A stretch of DNA of 64,000 bases from Nocardia sp. NBC_00416. GTDB lineage: Bacteria; Actinomycetota; Actinomycetes; Mycobacteriales; Mycobacteriaceae. Below, piece after piece: positions 18,193-26,938 of the stretch. The notes beneath the pieces are model-generated. The model saw only the letters and a program-made list of their open reading frames with translations, searched no databases and was not told where the DNA came from. The stretch's first letter is position 1. Each line of letters starts with the position of its first letter. A program made the translations under genes and the position numbers. The stretch is taken from positions 2,482,501-2,546,500 of the forward strand of contig NZ_CP107932.1 of assembly GCF_036032445.1 (NCBI RefSeq). Reading direction: 5' to 3'.

Positions 18193-18391
18193 TCACCTGG
18201 GCGCACGCCACATCGGCCACAGATCCGGCCCACCGGGAAGGCCGATCTTGGTGGTGACCTCGAAGCCGAACCGTTCGCAGTCGCCAGATACCCATGCGGC
18301 TCGTCCGGATGCACGCCGGTCATGACGTCCGCCAACGCCTTGCCCGCGAGCAGCCGGCCGGGGACTCGACACCGAACACGTTACGCAACAT
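18193..18391 (-). pseudogene. possible decayed short gene upstream of the YdcF gene
   Basis: On the minus strand protein-like segments occur in sequence but in different frames: MLRNVFGVESP from ATG 18391, then RLLAGKALADVMTGVHPDE and PHGYLATANG in a second frame, then ERFGFEVTTKIGLPGG and PDLWPMW ending in a stop at 18193. Read together they resemble one short protein of about 65 residues broken by two frameshifts. I do not recognise the family, and chance similarity to coding sequence is possible. Confidence 0.25.
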
Positions 18392-18409
18392 AGCCATACA
18401 TTATGTTGC
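18385..18409. promoter_or_regulatory. 8-bp inverted repeat, possible operator
   Basis: GCAACATA (18385-18392) and TATGTTGC (18402-18409) are perfect inverted arms around a 9-bp AT-rich centre. The site lies about 65 bp before the methyltransferase start and there is no T-run, so an operator is more likely than a terminator. Confidence 0.35.
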
Positions 18410-18471
18410 CGTGTTACCGTCGAAAACGTCCTCTGACAGAGGGTGACCGCCCGGTTTGTGACGGAGGCGCG

Positions 18472-19347
18472 ATGATGACCGAAACCGCTGTATCGATCGG
18501 TGTTCGACCGGTCGGGGTGGATACCCGTAGACCCAGTGTTCCGCGCGTCTACGATCACAGCCTGGGCGGTAAGGACAATTACGAGGTCGATCGTCGTGCG
18601 TTCGAACAGATCCGGCGGATAGCGCCCCGGCAAGGCGATGTCCATCTGATGAACCGCCGCTGGCTCGCCCGCGCTGTCCGATTGCTGGCCGAGAGCGCGG
18701 GGATCGGGCAGTTCCTGGATCTGGGCGCCGGGATGCCCACTCGCGACCCACTACATATCGTCGCGCAAGAGTGCGGGCGCCGCGCGGTGAAAGTCGTTTA
18801 TGTGGACAATGACCCGCTGTGTGTTGCTCATGGCCGGGTGATGCTGGAACGCAACGAGCACACCCGTTATCTTCCGGGTGATCTCATCGACGCACAGGCC
18901 ACCCTGGATCGAGCCGGCCGCTACCTCGACACCCGGCAGCCGATCGCAGTACTGTTCGGCGCGGTCCTGCATCACCTCGACGAGAACGACGACCCGGGCG
19001 GTGTCGTGTCCCGGTACGTCGACCTACTGCCCGCGGGGTCGTATGTGGCGATCACCCACTATTGCGATCCCGGCCCCGCACACCCGGAGCTGCACGATCT
19101 TGCCCGGCGGCTCCAATGCGCGCACGTCGAAACAGGGTTGGGCTCGGGCTGGTACCGAAATCCGGACCAGATCCGGACGCTCTTCGGCTCACTCGATCTG
19201 GTGGAGCCCGGACTGACCCCGCTGGACGAGTGGTGGCCGCAAGGGCCGTCCACCCGCGCCAAAGCCCCCGAAGAGCAGCTCATTGTCGGGGGCCTCGGCC
19301 GGAAGCCGGGACGCGGTCTCGTGGAGATCCTGCCGTTGCGGCGGTGA
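18472..19347 (+). CDS. SAM-dependent methyltransferase, DUF574/Methyltransf_19 family
   Basis: About 291 residues. It has the family opening PSVPRVYDHSLGGKDNYEVDR, a class I SAM motif FLDLGAGMPTRDPLH, VVYVDNDPLCVAHGRVML, and the later AVLFGAVLHHLDE and GSYVAITHY. ACGGAGG precedes an ATGATG start. Such proteins are very common in Streptomyces and Nocardia; their methyl acceptor is unknown. In Streptomyces they often sit beside DUF397/HTH pairs, but this one stands alone with an inverted repeat upstream. Confidence 0.9.
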   Translation: MMTETAVSIGVRPVGVDTRRPSVPRVYDHSLGGKDNYEVDRRAFEQIRRIAPRQGDVHLMNRRWLARAVRLLAESAGIGQFLDLGAGMPTRDPLHIVAQECGRRAVKVVYVDNDPLCVAHGRVMLERNEHTRYLPGDLIDAQATLDRAGRYLDTRQPIAVLFGAVLHHLDENDDPGGVVSRYVDLLPAGSYVAITHYCDPGPAHPELHDLARRLQCAHVETGLGSGWYRNPDQIRTLFGSLDLVEPGLTPLDEWWPQGPSTRAKAPEEQLIVGGLGRKPGRGLVEILPLRR

Positions 19348-20092
19348 GACAACCACCGGGGTCGAACAAGGTTCTTGTCGACCACCTGCTCGCCCTCGTC
19401 GTCGGTGGCGGCCGCCAGGGCCAGCAGCCCGCCGGCCGAGAATGCCGACTCGGTCCGGGTCGAGGTGCTCGGCCACGGCCCGAGCTCGCACGACGCGGAC
19501 GGCTTGCCGCACATCCGGTATCGCGGTACGGGAGTGGGTCTTGATCTCATCCAGAGCCGGGCAGCGGCGGGCCGCACCGACCGGCACGTCGTCATCGCGA
19601 ACCTGCTGGTGGTGACCGGCCCCGAAGCGCAAGCGCGCGGCCGTGTAGTGCCACAACCTGCGGTTCAGGCCTTGACTGATGCCCGAACCGGAGGACACTG
19701 GAGGTATACCGGAACGACGAAGAGTATGGCGCGTTGGTTGGAGACGTCCGCTGACGGCGGCGATACTTCTCGGAGATCCGGCGAGGCCCCCGGCAAGCCA
19801 GTCGAATACCAGAGTCTCAGCGACGACTGAGGTTCAGGGTATCGATGGAGACTACCGGGGACTGTTCTGTGTGGGGCCTTCTCCCATTTTCCGCTATCCG
19901 CGCACCGGCTCTCACGGACGCCAATGCATAGCCGGTTCGGTCCCGAACAGCAGGTCCATGCTGGTCAGGAGGGTATTCACTATGGTTGCCGGGTGAATAC
20001 TCCTGATGGCGCGGCGTCGGGGAAGATCCGGGGCCGTTCTCCGGCGGCACCGACCGTCTCGGCCATCGGAAGGCGGGATTACACCGTACCGA
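19348..20092. other. 745-bp region without a convincing gene
   Basis: Open frames exist on both strands, but none has both a start signal and family-like sequence. Minus-strand fragments around 19380-19560 read like protein in two frames (RAVAEHLDPDRV, then AGGLLALAAATDDEGEQVV), so a decayed gene is possible. At 19973-20000 the arms GTATTCAC and GTGAATAC form an 8-bp inverted repeat with a 12-nt loop, 93 bp beyond the inositol-phosphatase-like stop; it could be a weak terminator. Confidence 0.4.
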
Positions 20093-20893
20093 TCAACAGC
20101 GCTCGTTCAGATACCCGAGCAGCTCGTCGTGTAGCAGCCCGTTGGACGCGGCCGCGCTACCGCTGAGCGGGCCCGGACTGCCGTCCAGACCGGTGAAGGC
20201 GCCACCGGCCTCGGTGACGATGACGGCGTTCGCGGCCATCTCCATCGGAGAGAGTTCCGGGTCGGCGCACATATCGACCACGCCTTCGGCGACCATCATG
20301 TAGGGCCAGAAGTCGCCGTACGCGCGCGTGCGCCACACCGTGCGTGCGAGATCCAGGAAGCCGTTCAGGCGGCCCTGCTCTTCCCAGCCGGTAAGGGAGG
20401 AGTACGCGAGCGATGCGTCCGGCAGTTTCGCGACGCGGGAGACACGCAGCCGGGAGGCCGAGGAAAGATTGCGGCCGGTGAAGGCGCCGTGGTCCTTCGC
20501 GGCCCACCAGCGGCGACCGAGCGCGGGGGCGGAGACGACGCCGACGACAGGTCGGTAACTGCCCTCCGACGCCTCCAGCAGAGATATCTGCGTGGCCCAC
20601 ACGGGCACGCCGCGCGCAAAGTTCTCGAGACCGTCGATGGCGTCGACCACCCAGCAGCGCGGCCCGGTGCCCTCCAGGCCCGCCCCCTCACCGAGAACCG
20701 CGTCGCGGGGGCGGGCACGCTGCAGCTGGCCCCGGATGAGTCTTTCCACCTCCGTCTCGACTTCGCTCACCAGGTCCATGTCCGGCTTCGTCTCGACCTC
20801 GAGATCGAGGGCTCTGAAACGGTCCGCGCTCGCCGCGGCGGCGGTGTCCACGAGGACATGGGCGAAGCGTAGGTCGTCGAGGTGGTCCTGCAT
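20093..20893 (-). CDS. HisN-like inositol monophosphatase-family protein with altered catalytic motifs
   Basis: 266 residues, aligning along its length with mycobacterial HisN (histidinol-phosphatase), for example VPVWATQISLLEA, VVSAPALGRRWWAA, RAYGDFWPYMMVAEGVVD and SNGLLHDELL. The metal and catalytic motifs are changed: GEE is GEG (69-70), DPIDGT is DAIDGL (84-89), WDLA is MEMA (217-220) and TDAD is SEVE (43-46). Loss of the motif Thr and of the WD Asp argues for weak, shifted or no phosphatase activity. The start is taken at ATG 20893; the frame stays open upstream into the next gene, with no better signal. Substrate unknown. Confidence 0.85.
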   Translation of the reverse strand: MQDHLDDLRFAHVLVDTAAAASADRFRALDLEVETKPDMDLVSEVETEVERLIRGQLQRARPRDAVLGEGAGLEGTGPRCWVVDAIDGLENFARGVPVWATQISLLEASEGSYRPVVGVVSAPALGRRWWAAKDHGAFTGRNLSSASRLRVSRVAKLPDASLAYSSLTGWEEQGRLNGFLDLARTVWRTRAYGDFWPYMMVAEGVVDMCADPELSPMEMAANAVIVTEAGGAFTGLDGSPGPLSGSAAASNGLLHDELLGYLNERC

Positions 20894-21053
20894 GCCATGA
20901 AAGCTATCCGCAGCAAACGGACAGTGCCAGTGGGCCTCGCGTTCCCGGGGCTGCGTACCACCCCCGAGTACCGGGGCCGGGGCACAACGACTTTCGCCGA
21001 GATCGTCGCCGCTCGTGCGCGCGGGTGCCGTCCCTGCACAGCCGGAACCACAC

Positions 21054-22121
21054 CTACTCGGGTATCTCCAGCCCCTCGGCGAGCAGCGGCCAGGACTTGT
21101 AGAACGCCTCGCGCCAGTAGCCCCAGGAGTGCGTCCCCGACGGTGCGTAGTCGAAGGTGGCCGGGATCCGAAGGTCGGCGAGCCGGTCCTGGAGGTTGCG
21201 GGTGCACCAACCGGTGGCGGCCTCGATGACACCGCCGACCACGAGCTGATTGGCCAGGCCGTAGGGGCCGGGCTGGGCGTAGTCGCCGTCGACGGTGTCC
21301 CACCGCCCCGGCAGTCCGTTGCCGGACGAAACGAACAACCTCGTGCCGCGCAGGGCCTCGGCGTTCACAACTGGATCGTTGGCGACCCAGGCCGGATCGT
21401 CGTCCTCGCCGTACATATTGCGGACATCACCGCCACCGTAGAGTTCGACGACCAGTTTGGTGAATTGTTTCCCCACCGGGTCCGCTATCTGCGCGCACCC
21501 GCTGTACCCGGCGACGCTCCGGTAGAAGCCGGGCGCGGCCTCGGCCATCTGCAGGACGGCGGTCGCGGTCATCGAGTTCGCGGCGATGGCATTGATCCCG
21601 TTGGCGCCCAGGGCTTCGTCTACCAGCGGGGGCAGCTCGTCGAGGAAGAAGGTGCGCCATTTGTTGCGGCCGAGTACAGGGTCATCCTGCTTCCAGTCGG
21701 TGTAGTAGGCGAACGCGCCACCGACCGGCATCACGACATTGACGTCCTTGGTGGCCAGGAAATCGCCGATATCGGTGTTCGCCCACCAAGTCGCCCGGTC
21801 GGTGCCCCCGCCCGCCCCGTTGACCAGGTAGAGCACCGGCCGGGGTTGTGAGGCGTCGTTGGGACGCTGCACCCTGACCGTGATGTTCTCGTCCATTGCC
21901 ACCGAGTGGACCAGGATGGTCAGGCTGCGGCCGTCGACCCGACTGGCGACAATTCGCGACCCGTTCGGGGAGACGGGATCGGCGAGTAGCTTCTTGGTGG
22001 CGATGATCGGATCTCCGGTATCGGCAGTACCGTTCCCGGCTCCGAACGCCGTGACAGATGCGGCGAACATCGTAGCGGCGACAGCGACTCGTACAGCGCG
22101 CCTCAATCGTTGGCGTCTCAC
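21054..22121 (-). CDS. secreted esterase / mycolyltransferase-like protein (Ag85 family)
   Basis: 355 residues if begun at GTG 22121, where GGGG precedes and a Sec signal peptide follows at once (RRQRLRRAVRVAVAATMFAAS, split, then GAGNGTADTG). The mature part has the esterase-D/antigen 85 alpha/beta-hydrolase layout: PVLYLVNGAGGGTDRATWW, NVVMPVGGAFAYYTDW, KWRTFFLDELPPLVDEALG, a nucleophile region AANSMTATAVLQMAE and the His in SGTHSWGYWREAF. The family transfers mycolates to trehalose or arabinogalactan outside the membrane. The nucleophile elbow NSMTA differs from the usual LSMxG, so it may be a divergent paralogue. An ATG at 22196 is an alternative start. Confidence 0.85.
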   Translation of the reverse strand: MRRQRLRRAVRVAVAATMFAASVTAFGAGNGTADTGDPIIATKKLLADPVSPNGSRIVASRVDGRSLTILVHSVAMDENITVRVQRPNDASQPRPVLYLVNGAGGGTDRATWWANTDIGDFLATKDVNVVMPVGGAFAYYTDWKQDDPVLGRNKWRTFFLDELPPLVDEALGANGINAIAANSMTATAVLQMAEAAPGFYRSVAGYSGCAQIADPVGKQFTKLVVELYGGGDVRNMYGEDDDPAWVANDPVVNAEALRGTRLFVSSGNGLPGRWDTVDGDYAQPGPYGLANQLVVGGVIEAATGWCTRNLQDRLADLRIPATFDYAPSGTHSWGYWREAFYKSWPLLAEGLEIPE

Positions 22122-22308
22122 GTCAAACCCCAGGTCTCGACTCACGACAGACAGTGCGTCGGTCGGGAATGGAAATCTACCCGACCCGGCCGTCATCCCA
22201 CCGATCCGAGCCGGTGGTTACCTGAGCCGCTTCCGGATGAGGGGTGATCGAATCAACCTCCGGGTCAACCGAATACGGTGCATCGGACCGTCCGAGCCGG
22301 GCCCGTGT

Positions 22309-22354
22309 CACGATCGGGTCAGGTTTCCCTCATCGAAGACCTGACCCGATCGTG
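22309..22354 (-). terminator. 16-bp perfect stem-loop, likely terminator
   Basis: CACGATCGGGTCAGGT at 22309-22324 is repeated as its exact reverse complement at 22339-22354 around a 14-nt loop. It lies 37 bp after the stop of the leftward MaoC/amidohydrolase/SDR operon, with no T-run, as is usual for high-GC actinobacterial hairpin terminators. Confidence 0.7.
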
Positions 22355-22390
22355 GGCCTGCGCCCGTTCCGCCACCGACCCGCATCGCTG

Positions 22391-22867
22391 TCACTCGAAG
22401 AAGCGGTACACCGCTTCGAGTACCACCGCGGGACGCTCACTGTCCTCGAGTTCGATCTGTCCGGCGACCGTCACCTGCACCCCGCCCTTGGGCAGTTCCT
22501 GGACGGATTGCAGAGTCGCGTTGAGCCGGACCCGGCCCCCGGCCGGCACCGGGTTGGTGAAGCGAACCTTGTTCAGGCCGTAGTTGACGGCCATGGTCAC
22601 GCTGTCGACGGTGAGGACTTCCTCCCACATGGGGATGATGAGCGACAACGTCAGGTATCCGTGGGCGATCGGCCCGCCGAACGGGCTCTCGACCCTGGCG
22701 CGTTCCGGGTCGACGTGGATCCACTGGTGATCGTCGGTGGCGTCGGCGAAGGTGTGGATCCGCTGCTGGGGGATCTCGATCCACGAACTCGTGCCCAGCG
22801 ATTCACCTTCGAGTGCGGCGAGATCGGCCAGGGTGGCCACGCGAGTGGTCGTTGCGGCGGCGGTCAT
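22391..22867 (-). CDS. MaoC-family (R)-specific enoyl-CoA hydratase-like protein
   Basis: 158 residues with a single hot-dog domain. The hydratase motif is FADATDDHQWIHVDPERA, with catalytic Asp and His, followed by GPIAHGYLTLSLIIPMWEEV. It would hydrate a trans-2-enoyl-CoA or act as a related dehydratase. The gene is last in a leftward operon with an amidohydrolase and an SDR (33-bp gap), and a strong hairpin follows. The group is likely under the MarR repressor encoded divergently. Confidence 0.92.
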   Translation of the reverse strand: MTAAATTTRVATLADLAALEGESLGTSSWIEIPQQRIHTFADATDDHQWIHVDPERARVESPFGGPIAHGYLTLSLIIPMWEEVLTVDSVTMAVNYGLNKVRFTNPVPAGGRVRLNATLQSVQELPKGGVQVTVAGQIELEDSERPAVVLEAVYRFFE

Positions 22868-22900
22868 AGGAATTCTCCTGAGCTTTCGGTGATTGGCGGA

Positions 22901-23791
22901 TCAGTGCCCGATGCCGAGAACGCGCAGCGCGTTCTGTTTGAAGATCAGCGGGGCGACCTCGGGTTTGATATCGAGATCGCGGAAGTCGTTCATCCAGCGG
23001 TCGACCTGGATGACGGGGAAGTCCGAGCCGAACAACACTTTGCCGCGCAGCATGGTGTTGGCGGCCTTCACCAGCTGCGGCGGGAAATACTTGGGCGACC
23101 AGCCGGACAGGTCGATGAATACGTTCGCCTTATGGGTGGCGACGGCGATCTGCGCGTCGACCCACGGCACCGCGGGGTGGGCCATGATCACCGTGAGCTC
23201 GGGGAAATCGGCGGCGACGTCGTCGAGCAGCATGGGGTCGGAGTATCGGAGCTTGATACCGTGACCGCCGGGCAGTCCGGAGCCGATGCCTGTCTGCCCG
23301 GTGTGGAACAGGGCGGGGACACCGGCCTCGGCGATCGCCTCGTAGAGCGGATAGAACTGCCGGTCGTCGGGCGCGAATCCCTGGAGGCTGGGGTGGAACT
23401 TGAAACCCCGTACACCGTACTGCTCGACCAGATTACGCACCCTTTTGACGGCGGCCCTGCCCTGCCACGGATCGACGGAACCGAACGGGATGAGCACATC
23501 GTTGTGCCGGGCGGCACCCTCGGCGATCTCCTCTACCGAGTTCGCCGCGTGCCCGGTCGCCGAACCCGCGTCGACCGTGAAGACCACCGCGGCCATATTG
23601 CGCGATCTGTAGTGTTCGGCGATCGCATCGATCGAAGGGGTGCGTTCGGCGCCGGATTTGAAGTACTTCTCCGACGCCGCCATCAACTCGTCGTCGAGTG
23701 AGCGGTGGCCGCAGCCGTCGATCTCGACGTGGGTGTGGATATCGATAGCCTCGACGGCGTCGAAGTCGATCCCGAATTCGTACCTGCTCAT
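22901..23791 (-). CDS. amidohydrolase-family TIM-barrel protein
   Basis: 296 residues of the amidohydrolase_2 (ACMSD-like) group. Metal-binding residues are visible: AIDIHTHVEID (HxH), GFKFHPSLQGF, LFHTGQTG, VIMAHPAVPWVDA and the terminal GSDFPVIQVDRW Asp. Relatives perform hydrolysis or non-oxidative decarboxylation of aromatic or lactone-type acids. Its ATG overlaps the stop of the upstream SDR by 4 bp. In this operon it may open or decarboxylate an intermediate. Confidence 0.9.
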   Translation of the reverse strand: MSRYEFGIDFDAVEAIDIHTHVEIDGCGHRSLDDELMAASEKYFKSGAERTPSIDAIAEHYRSRNMAAVVFTVDAGSATGHAANSVEEIAEGAARHNDVLIPFGSVDPWQGRAAVKRVRNLVEQYGVRGFKFHPSLQGFAPDDRQFYPLYEAIAEAGVPALFHTGQTGIGSGLPGGHGIKLRYSDPMLLDDVAADFPELTVIMAHPAVPWVDAQIAVATHKANVFIDLSGWSPKYFPPQLVKAANTMLRGKVLFGSDFPVIQVDRWMNDFRDLDIKPEVAPLIFKQNALRVLGIGH

Positions 23792-24699
23792 TTCGCTGTC
23801 AACTCCGCGGGGAATTCCTCACCGATGGACTCGATCTCGCCGGCGAATTCCCGCGCCCAGGCCGCGTCGACGTCCTCTGCGGACCAGCCGCCGTCGTGGT
23901 ATTCCACCGCCGTCAGGTTCGGGTGCGACCACAGGGCCAGCCGGTCTCCACCGACGGCGAACGCCTGGCCGGTGATCTCGACTGCGGCGTCGGACGCGAG
24001 GAACGAAACGATTCCGGCGGCATCCTCGGGAGTGCCCAAGCCCACTTCGCGGCGGAGTAGCGCCGGTAGCGCACCGGTCCGCTTCATCGTCTCGATATGC
24101 GGGGCGAAGATCGGGACGGTCTCGGTCATCGCGGTGACGGCGACCGGGCATACGGCGTTGACGGTGATACCGGCCCGCCGCAATTCGAGCGCCCAGGTGC
24201 GCACCATGCCGACGATGCCGGACTTCGCGCCGGAGTAGTTGGTCTGCCCGAAATTTCCGCGCTGTCCGGCCGGCGAGCCGATGCAGATGACGCGTCCGCC
24301 CTCGCCCTGCTCACGGAATTTCAGGACGGCCTCGCGGACACAGGTGAAAGTGCCGCGCAGATGGACGTTCACCACCGCGTCGAAGTCGTCGTCGGTCATC
24401 TTCCACAGCACCTTGTCGCGCAGGATGCCCGCATTGGTCACCATGATGTCGAGGCGCCCGAACGATTCGACGGCGGCCTCGACCAGAGTCCGCGCGGTTT
24501 CGGTGCTGCCGACCGGCGCCACGACGGCGACGGCACGACCGCCCGCGGCACCGATCTCGGCGACCGCGGCCGCCGCGGTCGCCTCGTCGATGTCGTTGAT
24601 CACGACTGCGGCCCCGCGGCGCGCGAGGTCCTTGGCGTAGGCCAGTCCGAGGCCCTGACCACTGCCGGTGACGACGGCGGCTTTGTTACTGAGGTCCAT
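23788..24699 (-). CDS. short-chain dehydrogenase/reductase
   Basis: 303 residues. NAD(P) binding is shown by VVTGSGQGLGLAYAKDLARR and TNAGI, and the catalytic tetrad is complete (Ser in CIGSPAGQRG, YSGAK). About 50 extra residues at the C-terminus (HPNLTAVEYHDGGWSAEDVD...) recall the 17-beta-hydroxysteroid/multifunctional-enzyme SDR type. Its promoter lies in the 110-bp gap to marR, where the palindrome at 24759-24771 overlaps a TTGACA -35. First gene of the leftward operon; the predicted role is oxidation of a hydroxyacyl-CoA. Confidence 0.92.
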   Translation of the reverse strand: MDLSNKAAVVTGSGQGLGLAYAKDLARRGAAVVINDIDEATAAAAVAEIGAAGGRAVAVVAPVGSTETARTLVEAAVESFGRLDIMVTNAGILRDKVLWKMTDDDFDAVVNVHLRGTFTCVREAVLKFREQGEGGRVICIGSPAGQRGNFGQTNYSGAKSGIVGMVRTWALELRRAGITVNAVCPVAVTAMTETVPIFAPHIETMKRTGALPALLRREVGLGTPEDAAGIVSFLASDAAVEITGQAFAVGGDRLALWSHPNLTAVEYHDGGWSAEDVDAAWAREFAGEIESIGEEFPAELTAK

Positions 24700-24758
24700 G
24701 TCGTGGTGCTCCTAAGATCGTTCTCGCTGATCACACGTAATCATTAATCATTGATATT

Positions 24759-24771
24759 GTCAACGGTTGAT
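24759..24771. promoter_or_regulatory. MarR-type operator, copy 1
   Basis: GTCAACGGTTGAT, a near-perfect 13-bp palindrome between marR and the SDR operon. Read on the minus strand it contains TTGACA (24763-24758), 17 bp from TTACGT, so repressor binding would block the SDR promoter. The same sequence recurs at 26939-26951. Confidence 0.7.
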
Positions 24772-24808
24772 ACCTGCTATCCTAGCGATACTCATCGAAA
24801 GGGTTCGC

Positions 24809-25249
24809 ATGGCACAGTCGCAGGCATTGTCGGACGACATCGGGTTCCTGCTCTCACGCGTCGGCGGAATGGTGCTGAGCGCGGTCAACAAGGCACTCGT
24901 TCCCACCGGTCTCCGCGTGCGCTCTTATTCGGTTCTGGTCCTGGCCTGCGAGCAGGCCGAGGGCGTCAACCAGCGCCGAGTGGCCGCGACCCTCGGTTTG
25001 GACCCGAGCCAGATCGTGGGCTTGGTCGACGAACTCGAGGAACGCGAACTCGTTCTACGCACCCAGGATCCCTCGGATCGCCGCAACAAATTGATCGCCG
25101 CCACCGAGAAGGGGCGTCGGCTCCGCGACGAGGCCGTGGTGCGGGTCGAAGCAGCTCACGGCCGCTATTTCGAGGGCATTCCGGAGTCGGTGATGAACGA
25201 TATGCGCAAGACCCTGCAGAAGATCACGTTCCCCGCGGCCACGGACTGA
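24809..25249 (+). CDS. MarR-family transcriptional regulator
   Basis: 146 residues from ATG 24809, which has AAAGGG before it. The winged helix is clear: RSYSVLVLACEQAEGVNQRR, VAATLGLDPSQIVGLVDELEE, and the wing RTQDPSDRRNKLIAATEKGR. It is divergent from the SDR operon with the palindrome GTCAACGGTTGAT in between, and the same palindrome lies upstream of the acyl-CoA ligase gene. It is therefore the probable local repressor of the 22.4-26.8 kb catabolic genes. By analogy with other catabolic MarR proteins the inducer may be an acyl-CoA product. Confidence 0.92.
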   Translation: MAQSQALSDDIGFLLSRVGGMVLSAVNKALVPTGLRVRSYSVLVLACEQAEGVNQRRVAATLGLDPSQIVGLVDELEERELVLRTQDPSDRRNKLIAATEKGRRLRDEAVVRVEAAHGRYFEGIPESVMNDMRKTLQKITFPAATD

Positions 25250-25299
25250 CGGCACCCCCGGTGGGATCCGGCGCAGTCCCGGCGGGACTGCGCCGGACT

Positions 25300-26823
25300 T
25301 CACCGCACGTACAACTCGCGCAGGCGATCTTTTCTGATCTTGCCGGTCGCGTTCCGCGGAATCTCGTCCAGAACGAGAAGCGACTTCGGAATCTTGTACT
25401 TCGCGAGCCGCGCCACCAGGAATTCGAACAACTCGTTTTCGGTCACCGCCGCGTCGTCGGCGAGCGTCACCGCAGCCCGGCCCACCTCACCCCATTTCTC
25501 GTCGGGCACTCCGAAAACGGCACATCCGACAATTCCGGGGAAATCGAGAATCGCGGCTTCCACCTCCGCGGGCGAAATATTCTCCCCGCCCGAGATGATC
25601 ATGTCCTTGAGCCGGTCGACAATGGTGATGAATCCGTCCTCGTCGCGAATTCCGACATCACCGGAGCGGAACCATTCGTCCTCGGTGAATGCGGCTTCGG
25701 TTTCACCGGGGCGATTCCAATACTGTTTCATGACATTCGGACCCGCGATCTGGATCTCCCCGCGCTCGCCGGGACACGCCTCGCCGCCGTCGGGCAGCAC
25801 GATGCGCACATCGGTGAAGAAGTGCGGCACCCCCGCCGTGCCGAGCTTGCGCTCGGCGTCGTTCGGGTTGAGGATCAGCGCACCGGGGCCGGTCTCGGTG
25901 AGACCGTAGCCCTGGCACAACTTGACTCCGCGCGCGGTGTAGGCGTGCAACGTCCGGGGCGGCACGGGCGCGGCCGCGACAACCCACCGCCGGATCGATC
26001 CGAGGTCCGTCTGCGCCCACTCGGGGTGGCCGCTCATCGCATCGAGCATGGTCGGCACCCCGAAGGAGAAGGTGACGCGCTCCTGGGCGATCAGTCGCAG
26101 GACGCGGCCGGCGTCGAAACCCTCCTCGATCAGGACCGTGCCGCCCTTCAGCAGTGTCGGCAGGGCGATGAAATCCAGCGCGGCGGTGTGGAACAGCGGG
26201 GCCGCCACCAGCGCGACCTCGTCGCTGAGCAGATCGAGATCGACAACGGGATTCATGACCGCGAAAACCAGGTTGCCGTGCGTGAGCACGACCCCCTTCG
26301 GCCGGCCGGTGGTACCGGAGGTGTACATGATGAAGCACGGGTCCTCATGGGTGACCCGGATATCGAGTCGGTCGGCGGCGGCACCCGCGATGAGCTCCTC
26401 GTAGCCGGCGGCACCGGGGTCGGGCGTGCCGTCGAGGACGATGCGCTGCGTCGACCGGCCTCGCGCGGTCGCGTCGACGGCGACGCTCCCCAGGGCCGCG
26501 GAATGAATCAGCACCGCGGCACCGGAGTCGTCCAGAGCGTAGGACAGTTCGGCGGCGGTCAACCGCGCGTTGAGAGGTACGAATATCGCGCCCAACAGGC
26601 CCGACGCGAACAGCGCCTCCAGGTACGCCGGGTGGTTCGCGCTCAACAACGCGACGCGATCCCCCCGCCCGACACCCCGTTCGCGCAGTGCGTTCGCCAG
26701 CCGGGTCACCCGATCGTCGAGCTGCCGATAAGTCAGGCTCGCACCGCGAAACTTCAGCGCCACCGCCTCCGGCGCCTGACGTCCGCGCCGGAGGACCCAC
26801 GAACCCGTGCCTTGATTGAGCAT
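25300..26823 (-). CDS. acyl-CoA synthetase (AMP-forming, FadD-like)
   Basis: 507 residues of the ANL superfamily. The P-loop MYTSGTTGRPKGV, the adenine motif QGYGLTETGPG, the hinge region SGDVGIRDEDGFITIVDRLKD (split) and the C-terminal catalytic lysine in PRNATGKIRKDRLREL are all present. It activates a carboxylic acid to its CoA ester with ATP. It converges with marR (50 bp), and its own promoter at about 26940 carries the second MarR-type palindrome overlapping TTGACA, so it is probably co-regulated with the MaoC/SDR operon. The substrate could be fatty, aromatic or steroid-derived. Confidence 0.93.
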   Translation of the reverse strand: MLNQGTGSWVLRRGRQAPEAVALKFRGASLTYRQLDDRVTRLANALRERGVGRGDRVALLSANHPAYLEALFASGLLGAIFVPLNARLTAAELSYALDDSGAAVLIHSAALGSVAVDATARGRSTQRIVLDGTPDPGAAGYEELIAGAAADRLDIRVTHEDPCFIMYTSGTTGRPKGVVLTHGNLVFAVMNPVVDLDLLSDEVALVAAPLFHTAALDFIALPTLLKGGTVLIEEGFDAGRVLRLIAQERVTFSFGVPTMLDAMSGHPEWAQTDLGSIRRWVVAAAPVPPRTLHAYTARGVKLCQGYGLTETGPGALILNPNDAERKLGTAGVPHFFTDVRIVLPDGGEACPGERGEIQIAGPNVMKQYWNRPGETEAAFTEDEWFRSGDVGIRDEDGFITIVDRLKDMIISGGENISPAEVEAAILDFPGIVGCAVFGVPDEKWGEVGRAAVTLADDAAVTENELFEFLVARLAKYKIPKSLLVLDEIPRNATGKIRKDRLRELYVR

Positions 26824-26938
26824 GTGCGGGGATCTCCTCTATCCGATCCGAGTGCGTTCACCGGTCCACCGAAGGGCCCGGGCTGTGGCTGCACCCCCCT
26901 GTTGCCCAGGTCACAGCAAAGCATCATTTATTGAAGAT

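Noticed and set aside
19059..19698. Minus-strand frames opposite the methyltransferase end and beyond
   Set aside because: Some fragments read like protein but only across two frames and without start signals; kept as a note on a possible decayed gene, not called.
19973..20000. Inverted repeat GTATTCAC/GTGAATAC as an operator or terminator
   Set aside because: Only 8-bp arms, a 12-nt loop and no T-run, with no gene start near; too weak to call.
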